From contig JAVTVX010000016.1 in the NCBI GenBank assembly GCA_033439265.1, positions 3,666,501 to 3,730,500 of the forward strand: 64,000 nt of DNA, read 5' to 3'. Below, in pieces: positions 48,732-60,799 of this stretch. The notes under the pieces were generated by a model. The model was not told where the DNA came from and searched no databases. It saw only the letters and a list, made by a program, of their open reading frames with translations. The position numbers and the translations under genes were made by a program. The stretch comes from Dillenia suffruticosa (Eukaryota; Streptophyta; Magnoliopsida; Dilleniales; Dilleniaceae). Within the stretch, counting starts at the first letter, position 1; each line of letters begins with the position of its first letter.

Positions 48732-48830
48732 TACTTGTCTCTCATCCCGGAATACTAATGGTGGCTGCCTGGATCTCCGAAACTAAACCTCTTTCGTGAA
48801 ACAATCCACAAAAACGCAGTATAAACTCAA

Positions 48831-50698
48831 TCAATCCATCCCTAAGATGGCATCGAAATCTGTGATAGGGAGCGGAATCAAATCTGCCTCTAATACCGTC
48901 TCCCCAATACCGACCTCACAGCCTCTATAGACTGTATCTCGAATGATATGCTTATCGAGAGGAGTGACTACTATAATCCTCTCATCAAGTGGCAAGAGAG
49001 GTCTATCGGAATGGCGAGCGAACGTGTCGCTCTCATATGAAAAATTTGACCCGGTATCTATAAGAATACGGGCGTCGATACCAAATATTCGCATGGTATC
49101 TAAATGTAAGGAAGGGAAAGAGATTAAAGATATTTAAAATGTGATGAAAAGTAAACAAATTCATATATATATCAAACTAGTTAAGTTTCTAAAACTTTAA
49201 TTAGTCAAAACTGTACATCGACATCATGATATACAAAAAACTCATACAGAAATACAACAAAAGTACTACACTGAGGGATCTGCGGGAGGATTACCTATAA
49301 TAATATCAATGTTTGCCTGTGCATCCTCTTGCGTCATCGCAAACACACGAGCCTAGGCCCTAAGCTAATGTCGCTATGGTCCTGGTACTGTATTACTCCC
49401 GACTGTAGTCCGAGGAGCGGTAAGAGCTGAGTGCGCAAGTGCCCCCTGCTGGCTTGTGCCAGAAGTACCAGTACGACTCTACAAAGTCGATCTTCCTCGA
49501 CCTAAATCTGGGCAGACACTCTTAACGTGACCTTACTTCCCACACTGGAAGCAAGTAATTGGTACTCTACATGCCCCAAAGGTATGGTGGCTACCGCATC
49601 TGTGGCAAAAAGGCTGTCTCTGTGTAGTAAATTGTATAGAGACACTAGGGGCTGGTGCCCTAAAACCCTGTGGGCGAGGCCCCTGTCCCGGTCCTGGTGG
49701 TCTGAAGCTAGAAGAACCTCCGGGACATCCAAAACCTTTACTCCTCTTCGAAGACTGTCTACCCTGTGACCCAGTCTTCCTCTTCTGGTGACTCTCCTCT
49801 ATCGTGCCTCAGCTCGGACGATCTCCTCTGCCCGATATCCTGAATCAATCACCTCTGATAGTGTAAAAGAGGGAGTCACTGTCATATATTTCCTGATACT
49901 CAATTGGAGGCCATCTTCAAACTTGAACCTCATTTGAGCCGGTATAGCCATAATGGGGACGAACGCTGCTAGTCATCTGAGCTCAGTCTCGAACTCTGAA
50001 ACTGACCTCGTCTATTGGCGTAAGTGCAGGAACTCCGTCCTCATCCGGTCTTGCCGGAACGGGGTGAAGTACCTGCGGTCGAACTCTCGTAGAAAGTCCT
50101 CCCACCGTAGGGTCTATGTAACACTGTCACTGATAGCCTCCCACCACGAGAGGGCATCTCCGTTGAGAAATCTCTCAGCAACTCTCAATCTGAACTCCTC
50201 AGACAACTCCAAATCCGTAAGGATCCTACGAGTCCTGTTGATCTAGTACTTCGCCGCTATAGCATCACTGGATCCTGAAAAGTTTGTGCATTTGAGCTAC
50301 CAAGACACTTTTACCAACTGAGTATGCTCGTGGTTGCACCTCAAAGTAGCCGATGTCTCATCGATCGGAGAAGAAACAGAAGGACCGACCACCGAAGGAG
50401 GAATCGGTGCCGTAGGTACAGGTACGGCCACAGGTGCGGTCGCTGGAGTCTTTAGTGGAGGTGGTAGCAACTGTGCCCAATATCTATTGTACCACTCCTG
50501 CTACTGCCTCAAAACATCGAGTGGTGGTGGAGAAATCTTGGCTATACCAGCCGGTGGAGGTATTGGAGGTGGCACTGGAGAAGATGCATGAGTAAAAGAA
50601 GCACCCTCTAGTACTTGTGGAGCCTCAAGTACCCTAGAAGCCTCAGGCACTGATGGACTGTCCGGTGGTGTACCGCGCCTACCACGTTTAGGCGCCAT
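48831..50698 (-). pseudogene. Chromovirus gag and protease region (fossil)
   Basis: Begins MAPKRGRRGTPPDSP at 50698, a common chromovirus gag start, followed by a Pro-rich segment. A nucleocapsid region with ITCFQCGK and CHRC motifs lies near 49590-49520. The aspartic protease carries ARILIDTGSNFSYES (about 49070) and ITDFDAILGMD (about 48835). Broken fossil. Confidence 0.88.
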
Positions 50699-50940
50699 AA
50701 TTCTACAAAAAGAACACCATTTCATTAAATATAGTAAGAATTAGGGTTAGTTACCGGGTAACTAACCCCCTAAAAATAGAATTCGAGTTATGAATGAAGC
50801 TATTTAAATGCGGAATCATGGAATGTATGCCTATGACCGTGTACAAGACTTTAAATGACTGTATGAAACTCTCTAATATATTGAGAACTTTTAAACTTAC
50901 TTGGGAAGACTTTTACTACTATTTTTTCTCTAACCTAGAT

Positions 50941-50952
50941 GCTCTGATACCA
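50941..50952 (-). promoter_or_regulatory. Chromovirus primer-binding site
   Basis: Minus strand TGGTATCAGAGC, complementary to tRNA-Met, seven bases inside the 5' LTR. Confidence 0.88.
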
Positions 50953-50959
50953 ATAAAAC

Positions 50960-53736
50960 TGTCACACCCCGAATTGGAGCCATAAACAGTCGTCCGTTGC
51001 CTTGAATGCCGGCTGTATTTTTACCGAAAATCGGATAGAATCTTCCCAAAAATCGGAGGTCTCCCATGTACAAGTAAATCTGTTTAAACCTTTAAGATTT
51101 AAAATCATAATGTAAATAAAATAAAATGGTCATCCCGCTCTCACAATAACTTACCAACCATAGGAGACATCCAGAACAACGCCAGACTAAATAAATTACC
51201 AACAATTCTAGCCACAGACCTCTACTGTCATGCCCAACTAGAGCATAAACAGCCGCCACACTGAGCGGGTCTAAGTTTTATATAATTTACAATCAATTTT
51301 CTCAAGTTAACATTCAAATACTACAATTTGCCTCAATACAAATGAAATATGAGAGTTTCACAATTTAATATACATAAATTATACAGTCAACTACGGACCT
51401 CAAGGTCAAGATCTCAAAGGGTTGAAAACAAAAATACGGAGCTCATATCTCAACTTAATTTAAATCTCACCGTCGAAAAATACTCAAATCCGTCAACGAA
51501 CTACAGAATCCTCTAGAGCGCGAAGCGTCACTCTAGCATAATAATCCTGCTTGAGGAGGGAAAGAAGAGGGGTGAGTATCAAGGAAGATACCCAATGAGT
51601 GAGGGGATTAATCTCAAGTACTAATAGTGTAGGTGAATATTGAAGTGTCAAATAATATCATTCATAACTAATAATTCAAATTTTTATAGTAAATCATGAT
51701 ATGTTCGCTAAAATGAAATCATTTAATCATTCACACATTAACATACATATATGCATCCATTTAAAATCAAGTAGATCATAGAGTAAGCCGAAAAGATCTT
51801 GGCAAAGGTCAACCATGACCAAGAACAAGCAAATCGAGGGTTTTATTATGTAAAGAGTTTTCAAAAGTAGCTCTCTACCCTAACATTGGCCATGAGTTTG
51901 GTGGGGCTAGCTCATCATCGTGTATAGGACCCCGCCCGGTGCTAGACAGCGACGTCACACACATCCTCCCCCTTACTTGGGTTTAACCAGTTGCGCCTAT
52001 AGCCATTAGAAATATGACGTTTGTGGATACCTCCTGTAAAAGCGTATTCGGGCAACCCGATGCCTCTACAAACGCCCTTCGTAGCTGCGGAATCAATCAA
52101 ATAATGTCATATCATCATATCGTCTCAAGTTAGTAGGCATCCAACCCACATAGCCAAATTATCTCATCATATTTTCAAAACAATTCAAATCCGTGTGCTA
52201 ATATATTTCGTCGAAATCATTTAAATTCAACAAAACAATGCAATGGTAGAATAGAAAACATTCCATTTCTCAAATTATGTCACAATTTCATTTCATTCTA
52301 AACATGGATGCATAATCGTAGAAAACATAAGTACGATACTCCAACAATCACAAAATAGATATGAATTTTAATTCCATACGTGAGACAATGCATATCAAAA
52401 GTATGTTTTTATTAAAAAATGATAAAATCAGATTTCACTATTTCATGCAAGAAATTAGGGTTCCACTCACAAGGAGGGTGATCACTCCCTATTTTCAAAA
52501 ATCAAATCAAATCGACTTCTCGAATCTCCAAGAAAGTCAACCTAATTAGATTATTATAATTGTCATCAAATTTCCAATTATTCTTAGGGTTTATCATTTT
52601 CCCTGAGTTTGTATAAATTAATATCATCTTAATGGTATTGAAACCTAAATTCGATAAAATTTATTTCAAACATTTAAGTGATTGCATTTCTCTCATACCT
52701 AGGGTTTCGCAAATCTCAGACCTAACTTTCGTTCGCCCGTCAAATTGGTTTAAAACCTATAATATTTTCAAATTTGAATAATATTAGCAACTAACTCAAA
52801 TTCTAAATACCAAACCCTAGGACTACAACCAACATAGCCGTTACCTGCAATGAAGAAGCCACGGCCTAGGATTTCTGCGGGGATTGCAGGTGAGCTCTCG
52901 AAGGAGACGGCTGGTCGCGGGCTTGCGGCCCGTCGCAGGCTGGCGGGCTGGCGCGGGCTCGTGTACAGGCGCGCTCGTGAGCAGGCGCACGCTCGTGAGC
53001 AGGAGCACGCTCGTGCGCAGGTGTGCTCCCGAGCAGTCGTGCTCACGTTGTAGTGTGCTCGGGCAGTCACGCGCTCGTGCTGTGGCATGGTGGCATGAGG
53101 AAACTCACACTGCGACGCGCTCGCGCTCGTGTGGGAGAGATAGCGCAGGGGCGCACTCGGCTCGCGGAAGGGGGAGCAGTGGTGGCACTCGAGGGAGGAA
53201 GGTGAGGCAGAGGAGCGGCGGAGGGGTGGCTCATGGTGGTGGCGTGCGTGGACGATCGCGGCAAAGTGCGATCGAGAGGGAGGGAGATCGCGAGAGATAG
53301 AGAGAGGGTGAGCTACAGAGAGAGAGAGAAATAGTGAGAGAGAGAAAAGGCAGAGAGGGGGGTCGGCGGCGATGGCGGCAGGCGGCGGCGATGGTGGAAA
53401 GGGAGCGGCGGCCGGGGGAAGGGGAAGAGGTGGAGAAAGAAAGACAGAGGAAGAGAGAGAGAGAGAAGGAAGAATTAGGGCTTGAAGCCCTAATTCGATT
53501 TTTTTTTCTCTTATCATTATTATTATTATTTACATATATATATATATATATTCATTTTACATCAAAATTCGCGGATATGGTAAAAATTTAAAATATACCA
53601 AAAATTAAATTTAAAGACCCCAAAATCAGAAATCAATATAAATAAGAATTTCTCTATATATATATAACTGAGAAATATTTTATTTAATTTTTGAACAAGA
53701 GTACAATAGTACGGACACCGCAGTGTTGGTGTTACA
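50960..53736 (-). repeat. Chromovirus 5' LTR
   Basis: 2.78-kb LTR, on the minus strand starting TGTAACACCAACACTGCGG and ending GGGGTGTGACA. It contains a GC-rich minisatellite (52915-53150) missing from the other LTR, and a block near 51930-52080 (GCACCGGGCGGGGTCCTAT-like on the minus strand) shared with the LTR at 53744-56706. Confidence 0.92.
52915..53150 (+). repeat. GC-rich minisatellite in the 5' LTR only
   Basis: Repeats around GCAGGCGCACGCTCGTGA (about 17-18 bases, roughly eight degenerate copies). The other LTR passes directly from GGAGACGGCTAGTCGTGGG to CTCAGCTCACGGAAGG (45041-45080) without it. Confidence 0.85.
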
Positions 53737-53743
53737 AAACTAT

Positions 53744-56706
53744 TGTGTGACAAAAAATCCAATGGTTAGGAACTTATCTTGGGAAAATATGGATGGATTG
53801 GATTAAATGGGGTAAGTGCTATAAAACAAACACTTATTCATACCTTCCCAAAAACCTTGAGTGTGTTCAAGCCCACGGAAAGAAAGCTCTCTCATTTTCT
53901 CCCAAGAACCATGAGCTTCAAGGTGAGGGATCCAAAAGTTTTTCTACAACAACACCCAAATATTTTTACATAGATCACTTCCTTTCAAACCCAACTACAA
54001 CATATTCAAAAATTGGAGCAAAAGGAGAAGTTTTGCTTGGTGAAGAACAAGAGGAACCTTGAGCTTCACCATTGAAGGAAGGTAGGATTTTCTTCAAACA
54101 TTTCTTTAAAATTTCTGCAAATAGGACATTCTGACTATGCTATGATGTTTTGGTCATAACATTTTCTGCACAAAGGTAAACTAAGCTAGGTTAATTTCAG
54201 GTGAAACTAGACTCAGAGAGCTTTAAAATGAGATATTATTTGCTGCATTCTGATGCGAATTGGATTTATTATGATTTTTCAAAATTAAGTATTCTATATA
54301 GAAATTTTTATTCTGTTCTGCTTTAGCTCTGTTTCTATCCTGCTTTAGCTCTGTTTCTGTCCATGACTTAACCTCTATTTTGAGGTATCTTATGGTCTGA
54401 ATTAGCAAATGCCCTAGTTAAGAAATTTGTAGATCTAGGTCTTATCCTTCCAACAATATAAGAATCACCTTAATCCAATTTGTGTGCCAAAGGTTATGGC
54501 AATTGTCCTGAAACTCGATAGAAAGTTGTCCTGTTTCAAACCCTAAGAATAGTATATAACAACGACCCTCTTCTAGTCCTCTTTTAGGCCAGCTCAAAGA
54601 ATAAAAGTTGTAGATATCCACCTTACCTACAACATGTTAAAATTGCAGCCAATTCACATGAGGTAATCAAACGTTATACCCATTTTACTAAAGGGGTGTT
54701 GATAGAAATTCTATTTTTCCAACTGAAACTTGCCTGTTATGATCATGATCCATTTCAATCCCCTTCTAAGCACAATATAGAGAAACTCAGAACATGAAAG
54801 TGATAGGTCTATGTCTTCGGTATAACATGTTAAAATTTCATTACATATGGATAGGTATAGTGAAAGTTATAGCTTTTGTCCTAAAATGGGACAGAGTTTG
54901 AATTTAGAATGTAACTGAATCAAAATGGGGATTTTCGGAAATTTTGTGATGTTATTTTGAGAATGTGTATAACATGAAAGTTGTAGGTCATGAAATTACC
55001 TAAAACATATCAAAAGTTTGCCTGATTTGGAATTATATATAAAACGTTATGTAAATATTCGTAGGACTGCACAAAGTAGTACCAAGTGGAGAACTATGAG
55101 TGAACTTGATAGGTGACTTTTGCCCAAGCTGTTAAAGAGAGCTCAATACATCGAAATTGTGGTTCATTTGGGAGTGCTATACCCTCCCTATTACTGTGAG
55201 TGAGAATCAAATCTCATGCATGAAAAGTGAAACTTGATTTTTGTCGTGTTTTCAACAAAACATACTTTTGATATGTATGACTCATTGTGTGCTACTAGAC
55301 TTCGAATTTGTTTTGTGACTATTGAAGTGTTGTGAACTCATGCTTTCTATGAATATGCATCTTTAAATTTGATTCAACTAAAATGGTGCCATATTTTATG
55401 ATTTTCATATATTTAATTTCAAATGACCCAATATGGCACATTTATTGAGCATTATGATTTCAATATTACTGATTTGGGGTAGTGTGGCCGTGGGATGACT
55501 CTTATGATATGATTGAGTCCCGAAAGGACGACCGTAGCTACGGGGGACGTTTGTTATGGCGCTGAGTATGCGTTTGGGTATACTTCATGCGGAGGTACCC
55601 ATAAACGTCTGGTATATGGGTATAGGCGCGGCCGGTTGAACTCGCAAGGGGGAGGACATGTGTGACGCCACTATCTAGCACCGGGCGGGGTCCTATATGT
55701 GATCTGATCTATGTATGAGCTAGCCTCAGTGAATCTCAGAGCCAACGTCAGGGTAGAGAGCAACTTTTGAACATTTATGCATAATAAACCGCCGATGCGC
55801 CTGTTATCGATCATGGTTGACCTTTGCAAGGATCATATTCGGATTGCTCTAAAAATACTTGATTTTTAATGAATGCATATATGTATGGTATCGTGTGATA
55901 GACTAGATGATTTCATTTTACTGATCATACCATGTTTTACTTCTAAATGCGAATTATTATTTATGAATAATCATGTTTGATACTCCAATGGTTCACATAT
56001 ATTATTTATGTTTGATATTGATCCCCTCACTCACTGGGTATCTATCTTGATACTCACCTCTCTCCTTTCCTTTTTCAGACAGGGTTATTGTGATAGAGCA
56101 ACGCGTCGAGCTCTAAACGTCTGTCGCGTATTTGAGGATTTATGTATTCACTACGGTGAAATCTAAATTTCATTTGAAATATGAGATCCGTGTTGTATAT
56201 CGACCCTGCGAGATCTTGATATTGAGGTCCGTAGATGGACATGTACATTTTATGGGATGACTGTATAAATTATTGACATTTATTTGTGAAACTCTCATAT
56301 TGGCTCATTTCACCTGTATTGAGACACTTGAAAGCATTTAACTTTTTAACTTAGGAATTTGTTGTATTCATGCATAAAATTTTAGGCCCGTCTGGTATGA
56401 CGGCAGCTCATGCCCTAGTTAGGTATGATAGTAAAGGCTATGGCTAGGACTGCTAGTAGTTGTGATAGCCTTGCGTTGTCCTGGTTTGTTCGGTGCGGAC
56501 TGATTGGTATGATATAATTGTGGTTGATTGTTGTAAGGCTGGGTTGGCCCATTTATTCAGGTGACAGGATGATCATTCAATATACAGGTTAATTTGTATA
56601 TGGGAGACCTTCAAAATATAGGGAGATTCTATCTGATTTTCTAGAAAACTGAGCCGGCATCCAGGGTAACGGGCGGCTGCTCATGACCTCGGTTCGGGGC
56701 ATGGCA
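53744..56706 (+). repeat. Lone Ty3/gypsy-type LTR, + orientation
   Basis: About 2.96 kb, from TGTGTGACAAAAAATCC to GGTTCGGGGCATGGCA. The last 1.2 kb aligns in reverse complement with 50960-52100 of the neighbouring chromovirus LTR (shared TATGGGAGACCT, GAGATTCTATC, GAGCCGGCAT, CACCGGGCGGGGTCCTAT), so it is a related chromovirus LTR. No partner LTR or matching target duplication seen; the start is approximate. Confidence 0.7.
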
Positions 56707-57715
56707 TGAATGACATGCTGATTGTTGCTAAGTGTATGTTACTTATTGTAGCATTAAAAATGCAGCTTGGTGGTGAATTCAAGATGAAAGATTTAGGTGT
56801 AGCGAAGAAGATTCTTGTTATAGAGATTGGTTAATATCAACATGCAAGGAGATTGTTATTTGTCTTAGAAGAACTATATCTTGAAAGTATTTGAGCATTT
56901 TGGCAGTTAAGATGTGAAGATCGTGATTATTCTATTGAGGATGCACTCTCGACTTTCAACTGAGTTGTTACACATATAGAGGATGAGGAGGAATACATGA
57001 CTAGTGTTCTTTATGCTAGTGTTATACATAATATATGCTACGATGTATACAAGGACCAACATTTCACAAACTTTTAGTGTGGTTAGTATTCGTTAATTGA
57101 AGGGTACTGTGGATGTTGGCTTGGTGTATGATAGGAATATTGACAATGAAAATAGTGTTGTTTGATATTCATATTTAGACTTTGTTGGAGGCTTCCATAA
57201 CAGGAGGTTTCAAACAAGTTATTTTTCACTCTTTTGAGGGTTAGTACTTAATTGGAAGGCGACTTTGCAATCTATAGTTGTATTGTCTACTATAGAGGTT
57301 AAGCATATATTTGTGATTGAGGTAGTGAAGAAAGCAATATGGCTTCGAGACGTGATAGGTGAACTTGGTGTTAAGCAGACTACGATTGTTGTGCATTGTG
57401 ATGCTCAGAGTGTTATACATTTGACCAAAAATCAAGTGTTCCATGAAAGGACCGAGCATATGTAGATTAGGTGAAACTTTGTTCGAGAGATTATTTCCAA
57501 GGGTGCTATTATGATAAGAAAGTTCAACCAATTGATAATCCAGTAGACATATTGACTAAACCTATTCCCTAAGACAAGTTCAAGTATTGTTTGTAGTTGA
57601 TTGGAGTTTATAGTATATGAGGCCCTTTAGGGGCAAGGGCAATAAAGATGGAGATAATCCTTAAGGTGGAGCTTAGAGGAATTCAAGTCAAAGGTGGGGA
57701 TTTATTGACGATTCT
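56707..57715 (+). mobile_element. Copia RT/RNase H tail fragment
   Basis: Partial Ty1/copia fossil on +. Recognisable pieces are DMLIVAKCML, QLGGEFKMKDLGVAKKIL (about 56760-56815), EEEYMTSVLYAS (about 56985), then RNase H motifs such as AIWLRDVIGELGVKQTT and HCDAQSVIHLTKNQVFHER (57340-57450), and PVDILTKPIP (about 57545). A purine tract TCAAAGGTGGGGA (about 57690-57702) precedes what may be LTR sequence to about 57880. Badly broken; upstream pol absent. Confidence 0.82.
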
Positions 57716-57904
57716 TCTTTTACCTTTTAGGCATATGAACATTTAAAACTAAAAATCTATATTGAGTTGCTATATTATTTCTTGGTATAACTTTGCAATC
57801 GTACAATTCATTCTATTATTGCTCTTGGTGAGGAAGAAATCTATTCTAATTGGCATTAGACCCACTTTTGTATGTAATTATATATGATTTTTTTTTAAAT
57901 GTTT

Positions 57905-58450
57905 ACGAGCATCAAATTGAATGTTATGACAAGCTCTAAAATAGTACTTCCACATTATTCCTATTGCCATAGACAAACTTTCCATGTATGCCTTTGGATT
58001 CTTCATAATTCTTATCTATATACCTATTTGATCTCCTCTAATAAATAACTTCTTCCCACTAGATATGACTTCAATAAATTCATATATATCTTTCCAGAAT
58101 TGTAATTTACTTGTTCTATCTATACCTATTTGAGGTGTATAAATACCAACTATATTAATTATATCTTCTACACCAACTAACTTCACAAGCAAAATTCTAT
58201 TTCCCTTCCTTATGATCTCCACTATATCCCCTTATAAGTTCTTATGGATAATTATTCCTACCATATTTTTAGTTCTATCTTTACTTGAATATCAAAACTT
58301 ATGGCCATAGCATTCTACTTTTCTAGCCTTCTCGGCCCCCACTTGCTTATTTTCGTGGAGATACATAATATTAATCTTATTTCTAGTAATTACTTCCCCT
58401 ATCTCTCCTTACTTAGCTATCAACAATACTATGTTCTAAATGAATAAAAG
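57905..58450 (-). mobile_element. LINE endonuclease fragment
   Basis: Minus-strand frames encode the endonuclease of the plant LINE type annotated as craniofacial-development-protein-2-like: KNMVGIIIHKNL (about 58260), then VEIIRKGNRILLVKLVG, INIVGIYTPQIGIDRTSKLQ and FWKDIYEFIEVI, then SGKKLFIRGDQIG (about 58220-58020; the catalytic GDLNG region reads GDQIG), then GIHGKFVYGNRNN (about 57985). RT is absent. It belongs to the same protein type as the RT fragment at 7130-8575. Stops and frame changes present. Confidence 0.75.
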
Positions 58451-58557
58451 AATTTTATTTTCATGGACTACTTCGAAACCGACAATGTTAAAAATACTTT
58501 TCGTGGACTACCTTGGAACAGGTAGTGTTACAAAAACACAAGTAGAGTGGAATTAAA

Positions 58558-58628
58558 AGGAAAATGCAGGATTGAACTACAAACCTTCAGTTTACAAGAC
58601 TAATACTCTACCACTGAGTTATAGGGGC
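58558..58628 (-). pseudogene. tRNA-Thr(UGU)-like sequence, copy 1
   Basis: On the minus strand: acceptor GCCCCTA, D-stem ACTC/GAGT, anticodon stem TTAGT/ACTGA with loop CTTGTAA (anticodon TGT), variable AGGTT, T-stem TGTAG/CTGCA with loop TTCAATC. D, anticodon and T stems all pair. The 3' acceptor strand reads TTTTCCT and does not pair with the 5' strand, so it is unlikely to be a working tRNA gene. Confidence 0.75.
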
Positions 58629-58760
58629 TTTTGTTTGATATTACTCAAATAATGTAATATGTTACAAATGGGTAGATGAATCCTATATTTGTGGACTACT
58701 TTGGAATTTGTAGTGTTAGAAAAACACATGTGGAGTGGAGTTAAAAGGAAAAGGTAAATT

Positions 58761-58811
58761 GCCCCAATGCATGATCGACCTTTAGTTTACAAGACACTAA
58801 GATACAAGGGC
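58761..58811 (-). pseudogene. tRNA-Thr(UGU)-like sequence, copy 2
   Basis: Minus strand GCCCTTG..., the same anticodon region GTCTTGTAAACTAAAGGTC, ending CATTGGGGC. Here the 3' acceptor strand (GGGGC) can pair with GCCC, but the D-arm has collapsed and the copy is only 51 bases. It shows that the ancestral unit held both acceptor strands. Confidence 0.68.
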
Positions 58812-58860
58812 TTTTGTTTGATATGACCCAAATAATGTAATAAAATAGAGTAAATTATAG

Positions 58861-60448
58861 TTCTTCCTTGGTATTTTTGGAAATAAGCTAAATGCAAGAA
58901 TTCAGGTTAGTGGTCCCCTCCTCTTGTTAATAAAGAGACGTAAGAGAAAATTCTTGATAATTTTCTCTTCCCAAAAACTAATTTCACTATAATTATCATA
59001 TCCCCTAAAGGGTAATTTGGACAACCCCATTTTTAAAAATTTTTTCAATTAAGTTCCCTTCTCTATTTCTATATTTGTTCTTGCTTGTTTACCAAAGCCT
59101 AAACACAAATTACTCTTTTTATATTTATCGTTCTTCACATCATGCCGGCTAATTCAATTCCCTTTGCTGGTCCCTATGTAACCAAGAAGGGAGAGTTGAA
59201 TTAATTTGCTTCAAGTTCTAGATTTTTCTCCACTTAAAATCTCAATTAAACCTATGTTCAAACTATATGAATTATGCAAATGTAAGTACAAAAATTGAAA
59301 AATAAGGATAAAGAGATCAATCCCAATTTATAGTGATTTGACCTTTTTCCTACATATACTCTTCTAGTTCTATAAACCAGAATCTAGTAATAGCTAGATT
59401 CCACTATTTCACGAGAGTTACAAATTTAAGTACATCCAATTGTTAACAAAATGTACCTCTAACCTTGAGAATTACTTAGTCCAACAAAACTCAATCTAAC
59501 TCTCACCTAACTAGCTTATGTACCCAATCAAGTGTTCATCACACTCTCCTCAAACTTGTGAGACTATACATTCAAAACAAACACACAAACAATCTTTGCA
59601 AAACAATCTCTTCGTAATAGTCACTTTCCTAACCTGTTCAAGTAGTCACCTTCCAAAACAAATATGTTACTCCCAAAGTATCAAAATAACACTATAAAAT
59701 ATGTTGGGTATCCTTTGAATATTGAATTTTAAACTCCAAAAAGTGTTCTTGCAAAACTCATCACCATCGTGAAAATATAAGGGTGCAAAGTTGGCTTCCC
59801 AGTAACATTTACTATTAGAAAAATCCGGTCAAGTTGTTAACCTTATGTTTGATTTTCTCTATCATATCTTTTGATTTTTACTAGTGTAATTATTCAAATT
59901 TAAAGTCCAAGAATCACTCTAAAATATGGAACTTTCAAATTTGAAAACCTATAGTTGATGAAGAAGTTAAACTTGAGAGAATAACTCTTGAAAATCAGCC
60001 ATATCTTCTGAAAATCTATCTTCAAATTTTAAATTCAAACTTTCCCTTGAGTAAAAACTTGAATTTGAATCTTCCAAGCAGTTTGATCTTGATTAACCCA
60101 TTTATACATGTTTTAGGATTAAGTACGGTTTCCAATATGCCTTTAATTTGATGAGCTAGGCCTTCAAAATCATAGCGGCTCACATCTGCCTTTAAATTCT
60201 GATCTTCGATCGCTTCTAACCATAGAAACATAGTTCTATGATCTCTACTTTGATAATTTAAAATTTTGTAAAATTAACTTATAAACCCTGCACATTTGGT
60301 AAATTGATTAATAACATATGTAAAGTTTTGTTATTATCAAAATATTGGCATTCGACAACAATTTCCTTAACAATCTCTCCCTTTGTTATAATAACAAAAG
60401 TATAAAGAAAAATTGAAAATAATTTGCTCATGAATGATAAAAAAATAT
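58861..60448. other. No recognised gene; AT-rich
   Basis: No coding region or element end is supported. The text around 59160-60420 has the look of plant LTR-retrotransposon non-coding sequence (for example AATTTCCTTAACAATCTCTC at the end), but I found no paired LTR, primer site or target duplication. Confidence 0.45.
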
Positions 60449-60799
60449 CACTACAAACTAAAAGTATTATGCCGACGGTGACGTTTACTCTCGGTAAGTG
60501 TTACCGACGGTTTTTTGAAACAATACAGACAGTTATAGTTGAAACCGTCAGGAGTACTATATATTTTTTTATCTTTTTAAAATGGTCGTCGATAAAACAA
60601 TTTAAACCATGGGTAAAGGTAGCAAACTGTTTGTATAAACAACACTCTATACTTACGGATATAAGGACGTCTAAATTTACATAACCCTATCCTTATGGCT
60701 ATAAGCTGTGATGGCAAAATATAGGTTTTGTAGTCACGATTTTGATAGGTGTCTTAGCTGTTATGATGATGGGTGAATATAGGAAGGAATGATAAGTGT

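Larger units (their letters stand above)
44346..53736 (-). mobile_element. Tekay/Del-type chromovirus (Ty3/gypsy)
   Basis: LTR retrotransposon in minus orientation with long LTRs: 5' LTR 50960-53736, 3' LTR represented in part at 44346-45641. It has a tRNA-Met-type primer site, gag, protease, RT/RNase H, integrase and a C-terminal chromodomain-type segment. Order and motifs place it in the chromoviruses, probably Tekay/Del. The coding regions are broken in a number of places. The shared LTR parts differ by fewer changes than those of the Athila element, so it is the younger of the two. Confidence 0.93.
58440..58860 (-). repeat. Tandem units containing tRNA-Thr-like sequence
   Basis: Two direct copies of a roughly 188-base unit, plus a short partial third near 58461-58500. 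Each contains CAAACAAAAGCCC..., a tRNA-like segment, a CTTTTAACTCCACTC-type stretch, and AACACTAC...AGTAGTCCAC on the minus strand. The anchor GTGGACTAC occurs at 58503 and 58691. Confidence 0.78.

Noticed and set aside
43134-57715. The + strand copia gag fragment and the + strand copia RT tail as one split element
   Set aside because: The gag (MENYEKWC type) and the RT (LGGEFKMKDLGVAKKIL type) resemble different copia lineages, so I keep them as two fragments.
58558-58628. A functional tRNA-Thr gene
   Set aside because: The two acceptor strands do not pair, so it is called a tRNA-like pseudogene.
60022-60231. 69-codon minus-strand frame
   Set aside because: No recognisable domain, AT-rich context, no supporting signals.
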